DNA of 64,000 nt. It comes from Rhodospirillaceae bacterium MC! (lineage in GTDB: Bacteria; Pseudomonadota; Alphaproteobacteria; MC1). The DNA lies in NCBI GenBank assembly GCA_002632265.1, contig NQOV01000007.1:119583-183582 (forward strand), in the 5' to 3' direction. Position numbers and translations under genes: made by a program. Each line of letters starts with the position of its first letter. Within the stretch, counting starts at the first letter, position 1. Shown here piece by piece: positions 1 to 8,930 of the stretch. The notes below the pieces were generated by a model. The model saw nothing but the letters and a program-made list of their open reading frames with translations. It was not told the DNA's origin and ran no database searches.

Positions 1-1181
1 ACTGCTCCTGTTAGCATTACACGAGTAGTCCCAAAAGCAATATGACTTGATGAGATCAAGCGTCCACCTAAAAAGAGATTTTTAATATTGCGACTATATA
101 AACATCTGTACGGAATGGCGTATACCCCCTTGGCGTGCCACTGATTACACGATGGCAAAGTGCTATACATACCATCAGCAGGATGTAGATCAATGGACCA
201 TCCGCCATGGGCGATATTATCTTTGTGATTTTTTTGTTGTAATACATCATTTTGAGTTAACATATAATCTCCGTAAAAGCGTCTTGCTTCTCTTTTACCT
301 GGGAGAGATCCAACCCACTCTAGAGTTTTGTTTTTCGCTTCAGGGAATTTGCCAGAGTTTTTAATATGATCCCACGCACCATAAACGACCTTGTTTAACT
401 CGAATTTGATTTCTTCGGCGTCTCTAATTGTATCCTTTCGTCCACCGTATTCGAACCACCAGAAATGACAACCCTCTTTTAAAAGCTCTACTTCCTTATG
501 TTTTGGTAATTTTGTGATATCTCTTAAGGCGAAATTAGGAGCGGTATATTTTACTTCTTCGTCTGTATCTTTTACTAAGAACATCAAAGAGTTACCTAAA
601 CAATGGCCGTAAGCTTGATCACGGACAAAGCTTTCGTTAAATTCTTCCTTTTTTTCGGCGGTAATGGTATGGTCAGCTCCTGATATATATCCCACAACGC
701 CATCGCCTGATGAATCAGAAAAGAATTTCGATTTAAAAATATATGAAGTTTCATTATTACTATTATAACCACTCACAGAAAGAATCTTGTTGTTGGCGTC
801 TGTTTCTGCTGAATTTACGGAAGTATTTAAAAATAATTGGATATTTTCTTCATCAAGAACTTTATCTAAAAGAAGAGCGTCGATCAAATAGGCGTTACCT
901 TCGGCATTTCTAAAAATATTTTCCGTTAGAATTTCATCAACAACGCCACCTTCTCGAGACCAACGATTATTGTTATCCATGGCCGCCGTAGCTCCTAACA
1001 TCCACACTCGCATTTCCGAAGACGCATTCCCACCAAGCACAGGGCGATCCTGCACTAAAGCAACCTTTAAGCCCTCACGTGCGGCCGTAATCGCCGTACA
1101 AACTCCTGGCACTCCGCCACCAATTACTGTATAATCACTAGTAATAGTAACTTCTTTTATTTTATTCTGACTTCCATTCAT
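1..1181 (-). CDS. FAD-dependent oxidoreductase (C-terminus cut by window edge)
   Basis: The gene runs off the left edge; about 393 N-terminal residues are visible. Start ATG at 1181 is preceded by an AAAGGA ribosome binding site. Near the N-terminus is a dinucleotide-binding loop, VIGGGVPG (about residues 19-26), followed by a helix and the motif GGNASSEMRVW typical of the FAD_oxidored (PF12831) group. Further on are an IDLHPADGMYS-type stretch and NLFLGGRLISSSHIAFGTTRVM, the usual C-terminal FAD-contact region of this family. Such enzymes are often encoded in polysaccharide-utilisation loci but their substrates are mostly unknown. It has its own promoter (1261-1289) and lies downstream of four permease genes and divergent from the glycosidase/sulfatase genes, so a role in catabolism of the imported sugar is inferred. 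The family call is fairly sure; the substrate is not. Confidence 0.85.
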   Translation of the reverse strand, partial: MNGSQNKIKEVTITSDYTVIGGGVPGVCTAITAAREGLKVALVQDRPVLGGNASSEMRVWMLGATAAMDNNNRWSREGGVVDEILTENIFRNAEGNAYLIDALLLDKVLDEENIQLFLNTSVNSAETDANNKILSVSGYNSNNETSYIFKSKFFSDSSGDGVVGYISGADHTITAEKKEEFNESFVRDQAYGHCLGNSLMFLVKDTDEEVKYTAPNFALRDITKLPKHKEVELLKEGCHFWWFEYGGRKDTIRDAEEIKFELNKVVYGAWDHIKNSGKFPEAKNKTLEWVGSLPGKREARRFYGDYMLTQNDVLQQKNHKDNIAHGGWSIDLHPADGMYSTLPSCNQWHAKGVYAIPYRCLYSRNIKNLFLGGRLISSSHIAFGTTRVMLTGA

Positions 1182-1221
1182 AGTCCTGATTCCTTTAATT
1201 AGATTTTTGGTTTAATTTAGT

Positions 1222-1262
1222 AAATAAATAAGATATATAAGATATATATACCTTATTTAAAT
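1222..1262 (-). terminator. hairpin between permease 1 and the oxidoreductase
   Basis: Read on the minus strand, AAATAAGGTATATA pairs with TATATCTTATTT a few bases later. Similar hairpins follow each of the other three permease genes, so this is probably the permease 1 terminator. It lies downstream of the oxidoreductase promoter, so it could instead act as an attenuator or operator in that leader. Confidence 0.45.
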
Positions 1263-1289
1263 AATAACACAATATTATATTAATGTCAA
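1261..1289 (-). promoter_or_regulatory. sigma70-type promoter for the FAD oxidoreductase
   Basis: On the minus strand TTGACA (1284-1289), a 17-nt spacer and TATTAT (1261-1266) lie about 80 nt upstream of the oxidoreductase start. The -35 box sits in the context TTTTTACTTGACA, which recurs at the promoters of permeases 2 and 3 and resembles those of the glycosidases. Confidence 0.7.
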
Positions 1290-1304
1290 GTAAAAATATT
1301 TTGC

Positions 1305-2669
1305 TTATGATTCTCTATTAGATTCTCCGATCACATGAGACATAACTCTTTTCTTCTCGTAGATACTCACAAACCTCATGATGAAAGCTAAAACTATAGC
1401 CGCCACAAATACGTATCCTGCAAGTTCGAAGTATGCACCGTCCCAGCCTTGGGTTTTAAACATATAGCCCTCGCCAATAGCACCGAAACTAGCACCTAAG
1501 GTCGAAACAAATTGGAATCCAATTAAAAATGCACTACTTACAATCTTTTTGTTAAATGACATATTAACATATGTTAAGGCCACAAGTGGCACTAAAGGAT
1601 TAACAAATATAATAAGTTGACGAGTAATAATACTTAAAACAAGGCTCGGAATATAATGATCGGGCCCCATAACATTGTGCATTTTTGCCGATACACCAAA
1701 TAAAATAAAGCAAACTACAAAACCAAAAGAACAGGCGATTAATGATCTACTAGGATTTAATTTTTTAATGGGACCAGACGCACGCAACATTAAAATTACA
1801 ACAAGTACATGAACAGGAACACCAAGAAATGTACCAAATCTTAAAGCGAATTTTTGTAGATGATCCGACCAGAAAGATAAGCCATAACGCCCTAATTGTG
1901 CGAACTGACTAAAACAAGCCACCCAAATACCAAGAGCAAAAAGTATCAAGACATAAAAACGTATATTTAAAAATAAATATTTAAAATCAGCCATTTTAAG
2001 CTTTTGTTTAGATGTTCCCCTTGTTTCTAGATTATTAAAAGGTTTTAATTTTAAGCTCCAAAGCGTAATGATCATTAAAACCGCAGCAAAACTTGCCAAA
2101 TAAAATCCAAATAATGGGCTAAATGTGTAAACAATAGTCATGGCAGATCCCATAACTAACCAACCCGCAAGGTTCGCACTACTAACTTTATCTTCAGTAC
2201 CGTTATGAGCTATAATGTAACGACCACAATAAGCCCAAGCCGCAGCAGCACCAGCTATAACCACATAACCGAAGTAAATACCGCCGATTAATCCTGCAAC
2301 ATAAAAGAGTGTAGGATTGTGCGTTAAAAGTAATGGTTCATAGACGTATTGAAAGAACGGACCTGCTGCCAAGCCCAAAATCGCAAGGCTATACATAACA
2401 TAAGGACGAAGTTGGTTTTTATCTAACAACCAACCAAATAATGGCTTATAGCAAACTGCCACAAGACCTTTCATGGCTAAAATCTCGCCAATTTGCAAGG
2501 CATCCAAATGCACTTGCTTATCTAACCATATGGCGAAGATATCCGAAAGAAGTACCGCACATATGCAGGTGTGAAAGAACATAACTAACCAAATCTTTAT
2601 GGTAGCTACTTTTTTTGTATCAATTAATCCCTGTTCTTGTAGGGATTCGATACTATCATAATCACTCAT
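1305..2669 (-). CDS. MFS permease, LacY-like oligosaccharide:H+ symporter family (copy 1)
   Basis: A 454-residue, very hydrophobic protein with about 12 membrane segments. Several blocks line up by eye with E. coli LacY (oligosaccharide:H+ symporter family): FAIWLDKQVHLDALQIGEIL, KPLFGWLLDK (LacY QPLFGLLSDK), GPFFQYVYEPLL, GGIYFGYVVIAGA (LacY GGIYLGFCFNAGA), and the C-terminal MFKTQGWDGAYFELAGY. By that alignment the LacY sugar-binding pair Glu126/Arg144 and the coupling pair His322/Glu325 are not conserved, while Lys319 is Arg, so the substrate and coupling may differ. It is one of four tandem paralogues starting MSDYDSIE. The start is supported by an AAAGGAATAAAATC-type leader shared by all copies. 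Inner-membrane sugar uptake is inferred. Confidence 0.8.
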   Translation of the reverse strand: MSDYDSIESLQEQGLIDTKKVATIKIWLVMFFHTCICAVLLSDIFAIWLDKQVHLDALQIGEILAMKGLVAVCYKPLFGWLLDKNQLRPYVMYSLAILGLAAGPFFQYVYEPLLLTHNPTLFYVAGLIGGIYFGYVVIAGAAAAWAYCGRYIIAHNGTEDKVSSANLAGWLVMGSAMTIVYTFSPLFGFYLASFAAVLMIITLWSLKLKPFNNLETRGTSKQKLKMADFKYLFLNIRFYVLILFALGIWVACFSQFAQLGRYGLSFWSDHLQKFALRFGTFLGVPVHVLVVILMLRASGPIKKLNPSRSLIACSFGFVVCFILFGVSAKMHNVMGPDHYIPSLVLSIITRQLIIFVNPLVPLVALTYVNMSFNKKIVSSAFLIGFQFVSTLGASFGAIGEGYMFKTQGWDGAYFELAGYVFVAAIVLAFIMRFVSIYEKKRVMSHVIGESNRES

Positions 2670-3423
2670 GATTTTATTCCTTTTTTTATTTTTTTATGAC
2701 TCTTAAACTCAAATGGTGTTTTATTATTCAAGCACACAAAGTCATTTTTTTATATTTGTAAATTTCATAAGTATTATTTACTTATGAATGGTTTAATTGT
2801 GTATTTTTATACTTATAAGATATAGAAAGTATCAGTAGTTATAATAGACAAATAAAATATAAAGAAAGCTTTCATCTTATTGTTCTATTATAAAATACTG
2901 TCGCTTGCAAATATAGAAAAAAAATATGTTTAGTTAGCCAAACCCCTAATCAAAATGATAAACATATGAAATATAACGATATTCTTTTTGCATAAAATAT
3001 TTATGTGTATATAAATACTTTACATTATCATAATTGTTATACAAATAAACTTACAAATATAAAATCCAATTAAAAGTTAGAAATTAAACTAGTGATTCAT
3101 ATACTTACATGGTAATTTTATTTGAATTCTGTCTTTTTAGATTCTGATAAGATTATGATTCTCATAAATATCAGTTAAAAATTATTATCATTTCATAGAA
3201 TTTTATAGGATAATAAAAAAGTTAACAGATAAAATATAAAACCATTTCAAATATTTATATTTTACTTAGCCTTTTAGTTAACTAAAATATTTAACATCCA
3301 TTCACAATCTTAATTTTTTTGAATTTAATACAATCACCCAAGAGCTGTGAAAAAGAAAATAGGATATATAATAAATATATATATACCCTATCCTATCATA
3401 TTAAAACATGTAAAATTATTCAT
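2670..3423. other. intergenic region between permeases 2 and 1
   Basis: About 750 nt without a credible gene. It holds the permease 2 terminator (3357-3398) and, about 100 nt upstream of permease 1, a perfect 9-bp inverted repeat TTCATAAGT (2764-2772) and ACTTATGAA (2780-2788) that could be an operator or leader hairpin. No convincing promoter box pair for permease 1 was found, so it may be served by a weak promoter here or by read-through. Confidence 0.5.
3357..3398 (-). terminator. terminator of permease 2
   Basis: On the minus strand ATAGGGTATATATA pairs with TATATATCCTAT across a short loop and is followed by TTTTC. It lies 25 nt after the permease 2 stop codon. Confidence 0.65.
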
Positions 3424-4788
3424 TTATGCCGATGTATCAGAATCTTCAATTACATGGGACATAACTCTTTTCTTCTCATAAGAGCTAACAATAATCATAA
3501 CGATACTTACAACTATAGAAGCCACAAAGACGTATCCTGCAAGTTCAAAGTATGCGTTTGCCCAACCTTGAGTTTTAAACATGTCGCCCTCTACCACGTT
3601 ACCAACACTACTTCCTAGAGTAGCAACAAAATGGAAACCCATTAAGAAGGCACTACTTACAATCTTTTTGTTAAATGACATATTAACATATGTTAAAGCA
3701 ACAAGAGGTAATACAGGATTAACAAATACAATAAGCTGTCTAGAAATTAAAGAAGCTACCAGACTTGGAATATAATGACCGTTTGTCATATGATCGTGCA
3801 TTCTTGCCGATATCCCAAAGAATACAAAGCATAATGCAAATCCCAATGCACAGATTATTAAAGCTCGAGACGGCTTTAATCTTTTAATGGGGCCTGACGC
3901 ACGTAACATTAATATTGTAACTAGAAGATGTACAGGCACACTAATAATACCATTAAATCTTAAGGCGAAATTCTGATGATCTTGCGGCCAGAAATATAAA
4001 GCATAACGTCCTAATTGTGCGAACTGACTGGCACAAGCCACAAATATACTAAGGGAAAAAAGTACTAAAACATAAAAACGTGGATTTAAAACTAAATATT
4101 TAAAATCAACGAGTTTAAGATTTTGCTTGGATGTGGCTCTTGTTTCCAGATTATTAAAAGGCTTTACCTTTAAGGATGCTAAAACAAGAATCATAAATAC
4201 AGCAGAAAAACTAGCAAAGTAAAATCCACTCATGGGGCTAAATGTATATATGATTGACATAGAACAATCCATAACCAACCAACCAGCTAGGCTGGCACTA
4301 CTAACTTTGTCTTCTGTACCGTTATGAGCTATAATATAACGTCCACAATATGTCCAAGCTGCAGAACCACCAGCGATCACCACATATCCGAAGTAAATAC
4401 CGCCTAACATGCCAGCCATATAAAATAATGTAGGATTATGGGTTAATAATAATGGTTTATATACGAATTGAAAGAATGGGCCAGCTAGCAAGCCTAAAAT
4501 CGCAAGACTATACATAAAATAAGGACGAAGTTGGGTTCTATCTATTATCCAGCCAAATAATGGCTTATAGAAAACCGCAATCAAGCCTTTCATGGCCAAG
4601 AGTTTCCCAATTTCCAAAGAATCCAAATGTATTTGCTTATCTAACCAGATAGCGAAGACATTAGAAAGAAGTACTCCGCATATGCAGGTATGAAAGAACA
4701 TAACTAGCCAAATCTTTATGGTAGCTACTTTTTTAGAATCGATTAATCCATCCGCTTGTAGGGATTCGATACTATCATAATCACTCAT
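3424..4788 (-). CDS. MFS permease, LacY-like oligosaccharide:H+ symporter family (copy 2)
   Basis: A 454-residue paralogue of the neighbouring permeases, alignable from the MSDYDSIESLQ N-terminus to the KKRVMSHVIE C-terminus. It keeps the LacY-like blocks FAIWLDKQIHLDSLEIGKLL, KPLFGWIIDR, GGIYFGYVVIAGG and FVNPVLPLVALTYVNMSF. It differs from the others in loops and in helix VII-IX residues, as expected if the copies have diverged in substrate. It carries its own promoter (5113-5141) with a leader of about 320 nt and its own terminator, so it is a separate transcription unit. Inner-membrane sugar or glycoside uptake is inferred from family and neighbours. Confidence 0.8.
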   Translation of the reverse strand: MSDYDSIESLQADGLIDSKKVATIKIWLVMFFHTCICGVLLSNVFAIWLDKQIHLDSLEIGKLLAMKGLIAVFYKPLFGWIIDRTQLRPYFMYSLAILGLLAGPFFQFVYKPLLLTHNPTLFYMAGMLGGIYFGYVVIAGGSAAWTYCGRYIIAHNGTEDKVSSASLAGWLVMDCSMSIIYTFSPMSGFYFASFSAVFMILVLASLKVKPFNNLETRATSKQNLKLVDFKYLVLNPRFYVLVLFSLSIFVACASQFAQLGRYALYFWPQDHQNFALRFNGIISVPVHLLVTILMLRASGPIKRLKPSRALIICALGFALCFVFFGISARMHDHMTNGHYIPSLVASLISRQLIVFVNPVLPLVALTYVNMSFNKKIVSSAFLMGFHFVATLGSSVGNVVEGDMFKTQGWANAYFELAGYVFVASIVVSIVMIIVSSYEKKRVMSHVIEDSDTSA

Positions 4789-5112
4789 GATTTTTATTCC
4801 TTTTTTAATTTTCTTTATGATTATTTTCTAATACTCTAATATATATACTCCTGACATAGATAATTAGAAAAAAATCTTTGTTTATATTAAATATGTTAAC
4901 AAATAATATTACGGCCTACTTTCCATAGATTATATCAGATCAGATTAATTGCTTTTATTACGCCTTTAAGTATGTATTTTTTATTTTATACTACTAATCT
5001 AATAGAAATTAACGTTTATTATTGAATTTGTTACATTGATCACACATGAATACATTTAAATTAAATTAATAAAACCAATATTTAACATGGTATAAATATA
5101 TTCATGTATATT

Positions 5113-5141
5113 AGTATACATCAGTTTAACTATTATGTCAA
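5113..5141 (-). promoter_or_regulatory. sigma70-type promoter for permease 2
   Basis: Minus strand TTGACA (5136-5141), 17-nt spacer, TATACT (5113-5118). It begins directly after the T-tract of the permease 3 terminator, giving a compact terminator-promoter junction. Confidence 0.75.
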
Positions 5142-5145
5142 GTAA

Positions 5146-5184
5146 AAAAAAGTAGGATGTATAACAAAACACACCCTACTTTTA
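5146..5184 (-). terminator. Rho-independent terminator of permease 3
   Basis: On the minus strand AAAAGTAGGGTGTGT pairs with ACATCCTACTTTT and is followed by a long T-run that merges into the -35 box of the permease 2 promoter. It lies about 25 nt after the permease 3 stop codon. Confidence 0.85.
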
Positions 5185-5209
5185 TTAGATATTTACTAAC
5201 TATATATCT

Positions 5210-6574
5210 TTAACTATTGGCTTGATTTTTTGAATCCAAATGAGACATAACTCTTTTTTTCTCATAAGAGCTTACAAACATCATGATTCCGCTTAAGACT
5301 ACAGCTGCAAACACGACGTATATGGCAAGTTCAAAGTATGCGTTTGCCCAACCTTGGGTTTTAAACATATCCCCCTCGGCGATATTTCCCAAACTCCCGC
5401 CTAAAGTAGATACAAACTGAAAACCAAGTAAAAAAGCACTACTTACAATCTTTTTGTTAAAGGACATATTAACATATGTTAAGGCCACCAGTGGCACTAA
5501 AGGATTAACAAATACAATCAGTTGGCGTCCAATAATACTTAAAACAAGGCTCGGCATATAATTATCTGGTCCCATGACGTCGTGCATTTTTGCCGCTATG
5601 GCAAAAACAAGAAAGCAAAATGCAAAACCAAAGGCACAGACGATTAATGATCTGCTAGGATTTAATCTTTTAATGGGACCTGACGCACGAGTCATTAGGA
5701 TCACAATAACAATATGAATGGGAAGACCGATAATACTCATAAATCTTAAAGCAAATTTTTGTTGATCGCCAGGCCAGAAATATAAGCCATAACGCCCTAT
5801 TTGTGAGAACTGACTAAAACAAGCCACCCAAATACTAAGAGCAAAAAGTACTAGAACATAAAAACGTAAATTAAAGATCAAATATTTAAAATCAGATAGT
5901 TTGAACTGCTGTTTAGATGTTCCCCTTGTTTCTAGATTATTAAAGGCTTTTGTCTTTAAACTTAGCAATGCAAGGATCATAAAGAATGCGGAAAAACTCG
6001 CCAAATAAAATCCCCATAATGGGCTAAATGTATAAACAACAGTCATACCAGCTCCCATAACTAACCAACCTGCAAGGCTCGCACTACTCACTTTGTCTTC
6101 TGTACCGTTGTGAGCTATAATATAACGTCCACAATATGACCAAGCCGCCGCAGCACCAGCGATCACAACGTATCCGAAATAAATACCGCCCAATAAACCA
6201 GCCATGTAAAATAGTGTATGATTATGGGTTAAGAGTAACGGTCTGTAAATAAATTGAAAAAATGGCCCGGCCATCAAGCCGAAAATCGCAAGACTATACA
6301 TAACATAAGGACGCAGTTGATTTTTATCCAATAGCCAGCCAAATAATGGCTTATAGAAAACCGCAACGATACCTTTCATCGCCAAGATCTCCCCAATCTG
6401 TAGAGCGTCCAAATGGACTTGCTTATCTAACCAAATGGCAAATATACCAGTGCCTAGCACTCCACATATACAAGTATGAAAGAACATAACTAGCCAAATC
6501 TTTATGGTAGCCATTCTTTTTGTATCAATCACCCCCTCGGCTTGTAGGGATTCTATACTATCGTAATCACTCAT
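5210..6574 (-). CDS. MFS permease, LacY-like oligosaccharide:H+ symporter family (copy 3)
   Basis: A 454-residue member of the four-copy tandem family, with the same N-terminus (MSDYDSIESLQAEG), about 12 hydrophobic segments and the same LacY-like blocks (KPLFGWLLDK, GGIYFGYVVIAGAAAAW, RQLIVFVNPLVPLVALTYV). The C-terminal tail ends SHLDSKNQANS, unlike copies 1, 2 and 4. The gene has its own promoter at 6775-6803 and a strong terminator just after its stop. Tandem expansion of one transporter type beside glycosidase genes argues for uptake of several related glycans, an inference from family and context. Confidence 0.8.
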   Translation of the reverse strand: MSDYDSIESLQAEGVIDTKRMATIKIWLVMFFHTCICGVLGTGIFAIWLDKQVHLDALQIGEILAMKGIVAVFYKPLFGWLLDKNQLRPYVMYSLAIFGLMAGPFFQFIYRPLLLTHNHTLFYMAGLLGGIYFGYVVIAGAAAAWSYCGRYIIAHNGTEDKVSSASLAGWLVMGAGMTVVYTFSPLWGFYLASFSAFFMILALLSLKTKAFNNLETRGTSKQQFKLSDFKYLIFNLRFYVLVLFALSIWVACFSQFSQIGRYGLYFWPGDQQKFALRFMSIIGLPIHIVIVILMTRASGPIKRLNPSRSLIVCAFGFAFCFLVFAIAAKMHDVMGPDNYMPSLVLSIIGRQLIVFVNPLVPLVALTYVNMSFNKKIVSSAFLLGFQFVSTLGGSLGNIAEGDMFKTQGWANAYFELAIYVVFAAVVLSGIMMFVSSYEKKRVMSHLDSKNQANS

Positions 6575-6774
6575 GATTTTTTTTCCTTTTTTATTTTTTT
6601 TCTGAATCTATTTTAATATTTTAACAATTAAAACAGACTCATTTATTATTATTGTTATTGTTATTATTAGTAAGTATTACATATTTATCTCATACTTAGA
6701 TACACGAATATATACATGTTTTTCTTAATCATATTAAGATTGTATTAGAGTATATTTTGATTCGTATATGTTAT

Positions 6775-6803
6775 AGTATATATTAAATTAACAATCATAT
6801 CAA
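6775..6803 (-). promoter_or_regulatory. sigma70-type promoter for permease 3
   Basis: Minus strand TTGATA (6798-6803), 17-nt spacer, TATACT (6775-6780), in the same TTTTTTACTTGAYA context as the permease 2 promoter. The implied leader is about 195 nt. Confidence 0.7.
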
Positions 6804-6821
6804 GTAAAAAATATTCTTAAT

Positions 6822-6865
6822 AGATAAATAAATAATATATATAAGAAACTATATCTTATTTATCT
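6822..6865 (-). terminator. AT-rich hairpin upstream of the permease 3 promoter
   Basis: Minus strand AGATAAATAAGATATA can pair with TATATATTATTTATTTATCT and is followed by ATTAAGAATATTTTTT. It resembles the permease terminators but has no gene directly in front, so it may be a relic or a second terminator for permease 4 transcription. Confidence 0.4.
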
Positions 6866-6966
6866 AATAATTATTAGATATTTATTAAGTAACACAATGG
6901 CGGACTTTAAACATTTCGCATACTAAATATTTTAAAGTATAGTTTTGCAATTCTCTTACATGACAT

Positions 6967-7014
6967 AAAGGGTGTGAGAAAAACTCTAAAAAGAGTACTT
7001 TACCATGCCCCTTT
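6967..7014. repeat. dispersed hairpin repeat, family 1
   Basis: AAAGGGTGTGAGAAAAACTC is followed after a short loop by GAGTACTTTACCATGCCCCTTT, giving an imperfect long stem. The same GGGTGTGA-AAAA-CTC / GAGTGCTTTTTCAC-CCC pattern recurs near 8.93, 15.7, 33.5, 41.9 and 44.4 kb, always between genes. Confidence 0.6.
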
Positions 7015-7027
7015 ATTAGATAGAAAA

Positions 7028-7096
7028 ACTTAAGCGTTTATCTAAATGCTTTTGAAACTATCTAATTTCAACATAACATTAAATAAACGCTTAAGT
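7028..7096. repeat. 14-bp perfect inverted repeat with 41-nt loop
   Basis: ACTTAAGCGTTTAT (7028-7041) is the exact reverse complement of 7083-7096. It lies in the gap between permeases 4 and 3, just beyond a family 1 hairpin. No ORF is involved. It could be a structured RNA, a regulatory site or the remains of a small mobile element. Confidence 0.55.
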
Positions 7097-7256
7097 CAAT
7101 AAAAACTCGATGATAAACAGTGATTTTTATATTTATATTTAAAAAAACATCTAATATTAAAATTTTCTGCAAGAAATAAATGGTTTTTCATGGCTTTATA
7201 AATTAAAGTATCCGTTATAGTTGTGATTTTAAGTGAAATCTTTTTAAGATACAAAT

Positions 7257-7288
7257 AAGTAGGATGTGTAATAAAACACATCCTACTT
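7257..7288 (-). terminator. perfect 13-bp hairpin after permease 4
   Basis: AAGTAGGATGTGT (7257-7269) and ACACATCCTACTT (7276-7288) form a perfect 13-bp stem with a 6-nt loop. It is nearly the same sequence as the permease 3 terminator and lies about 40 nt after the permease 4 stop codon. Confidence 0.7.
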
Positions 7289-7329
7289 TTATTAATATTT
7301 ATTAAGTTACTAATATTAATATATTTTCA

Positions 7330-8688
7330 TTATGATTTTGAATCTTCAACCACGTGAGCCATAACTCTATTTTTATCATAAACGCTAACAAGCTTCATAA
7401 TGATAGCTAAAACTATAGCGGCCACGAATACATAGATTGCAAGTTCGAAGTATGCACCAGCCCAACCTTGGGTTTTAAACATATCCCCTTCGGCAATTGC
7501 ACCAAAGCTACCGCCTAAGGTAGACACAAAGTGGAATCCAACTAAAAAGGCACTACTTACAATCTTCTTGTTAAATGACATATTAACATATGTTAAGACC
7601 ACAAGTGGAATGAACGGATTAATAAATATAGCCATTTGTCTAACAATCATAGCTAAAACAAGACTCGGCATATAATGATCTGCTCCCATGCTATCATGCA
7701 GTTTTGCTGCTAGACCAAATAAAATAAAGCAAACTACAAAACCTAAAGAACAGACGATCAAGGATCTACTAGGATTTAATCTTTTAATTGGTCCTGAAGC
7801 TTTTAGCATTATAATCGCAATCCCCACATGCAGAGGAAAACCTATAGTATAAGTAATTCTTAAGGCTGTTTTCTGAAGATCAGCAGGCCAGAAATATAAG
7901 TTGTAACGTCCTAATTGTGCAAAGGAACTAGAACAAGCTACCCAAATTCCAAGGGCAAAAAGTATTAGAACATAAAAGCGTAAATTCTTAACTAAAAATT
8001 TAAAATCAGAGAATTTAAATTTGTTCTTAGATGTTCCCCTTGTATCCAGATTATTAAAGGGTTTTGTTTTTAAAGTAAATAACACAACGATCATTAAAAC
8101 CGCAGAGAAACTAGCTAAATAAAATCCAAATAATGGGCTAAATGTATAAACAAAAGCCATAGCTGATCCCATAATTACCCAACCAGCAAAACTGGCACTA
8201 CTAACTTTATCTTCTGTTCCATTATGTGCTAGAATATAACGAGCACAATAAGCCCAAGCTGCTGAACCACCTGCGATAACCACATATCCGAAGTAAATAC
8301 CGCCCAATAAACCAGCCATATAAAATAGTGTGGGATTATGGGTTAATAATAATGGTTTATATACGTATTGGAAGAAAGGACCTGCTGCCAAGCCTAAAAT
8401 CCCAAGACTATACATAACATAAGGACGCAGTTGGTTTTTATCTATCAACCAACCAAATAATGGCTTATAGAAAATCGCAACGAGACCTTTCATCGCTAGG
8501 ATTTCCCCAATTTTTAACGCATCCAAATGGACTTGTTTATCTAGCCATATGGCAAAGATTTCCGAAAGAAGTACCCCGCATATACAGGTGTGAAAAAACA
8601 TAACTAGCCAAATTTTAATCGAGGCCACTTTTTTGGAGTCTATGACTCCTTGCTCTTGTAGAGCTTCTATACTATCATAATCACTCAT
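7330..8688 (-). CDS. MFS permease, LacY-like oligosaccharide:H+ symporter family (copy 4)
   Basis: A 452-residue paralogue of the three downstream permeases. An upstream in-frame ATG at 8760 exists, but the ATG at 8688 is chosen because it begins MSDYDSIEALQ like the other copies and is preceded by AAAAAAAGGAATAAGATC, the same ribosome binding site leader. About 12 membrane segments are visible, with the LacY-like blocks KPLFGWLIDK, GGIYFGYVVIAGGSAAW and FINPFIPLVVLTYVNMSF. The 5' leader contains three 15-bp direct repeats (8726-8770) not seen in front of the other copies, suggesting separate control. Likely an inner-membrane glycoside importer. Confidence 0.8.
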   Translation of the reverse strand: MSDYDSIEALQEQGVIDSKKVASIKIWLVMFFHTCICGVLLSEIFAIWLDKQVHLDALKIGEILAMKGLVAIFYKPLFGWLIDKNQLRPYVMYSLGILGLAAGPFFQYVYKPLLLTHNPTLFYMAGLLGGIYFGYVVIAGGSAAWAYCARYILAHNGTEDKVSSASFAGWVIMGSAMAFVYTFSPLFGFYLASFSAVLMIVVLFTLKTKPFNNLDTRGTSKNKFKFSDFKFLVKNLRFYVLILFALGIWVACSSSFAQLGRYNLYFWPADLQKTALRITYTIGFPLHVGIAIIMLKASGPIKRLNPSRSLIVCSLGFVVCFILFGLAAKLHDSMGADHYMPSLVLAMIVRQMAIFINPFIPLVVLTYVNMSFNKKIVSSAFLVGFHFVSTLGGSFGAIAEGDMFKTQGWAGAYFELAIYVFVAAIVLAIIMKLVSVYDKNRVMAHVVEDSKS

Positions 8689-8725
8689 GATCTTATTCCT
8701 TTTTTTATTTTCTTCTTTGACGCCT

Positions 8726-8770
8726 ATCACTCTAGATAATATCGCTCTAGATAATATCACTATAGATAAT
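8726..8770. repeat. three tandem 15-bp repeats in the permease 4 leader
   Basis: ATCACTCTAGATAAT is repeated three times with single-base changes (8726-8740, 8741-8755, 8756-8770), 38-82 nt upstream of the permease 4 start. Each unit contains the palindrome TCTAGA or a one-base variant. Such iterons often are binding sites for a regulator; no regulator can be assigned. Confidence 0.7.
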
Positions 8771-8930
8771 TTCCCATTGATAGAATATGCTTATAAAATA
8801 AATGGCCTACATATAATTATTTACAATGTATTGTTTAAATGGCCCATATCTATTACTTACATGACATACTATCTATTAATAAAGGATATTAATAAAATGA
8901 CAAGAGTCTTTTTTATTTTAGTAATTTAAG

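Noticed and set aside
3319-3618. 99-residue plus-strand ORF across the permease 2 3' end
   Set aside because: It is antisense to a conserved permease and crosses its terminator.
7096-7281. 61-residue minus-strand ORF after permease 4
   Set aside because: It contains the perfect terminator hairpin 7257-7288, has no ribosome binding site or recognisable sequence, and is AT-rich filler.
8687-8929. 80-residue plus-strand ORF upstream of permease 4
   Set aside because: Its codons fall on the 15-bp direct repeats and the reverse complement of the permease leader; no ribosome binding site.
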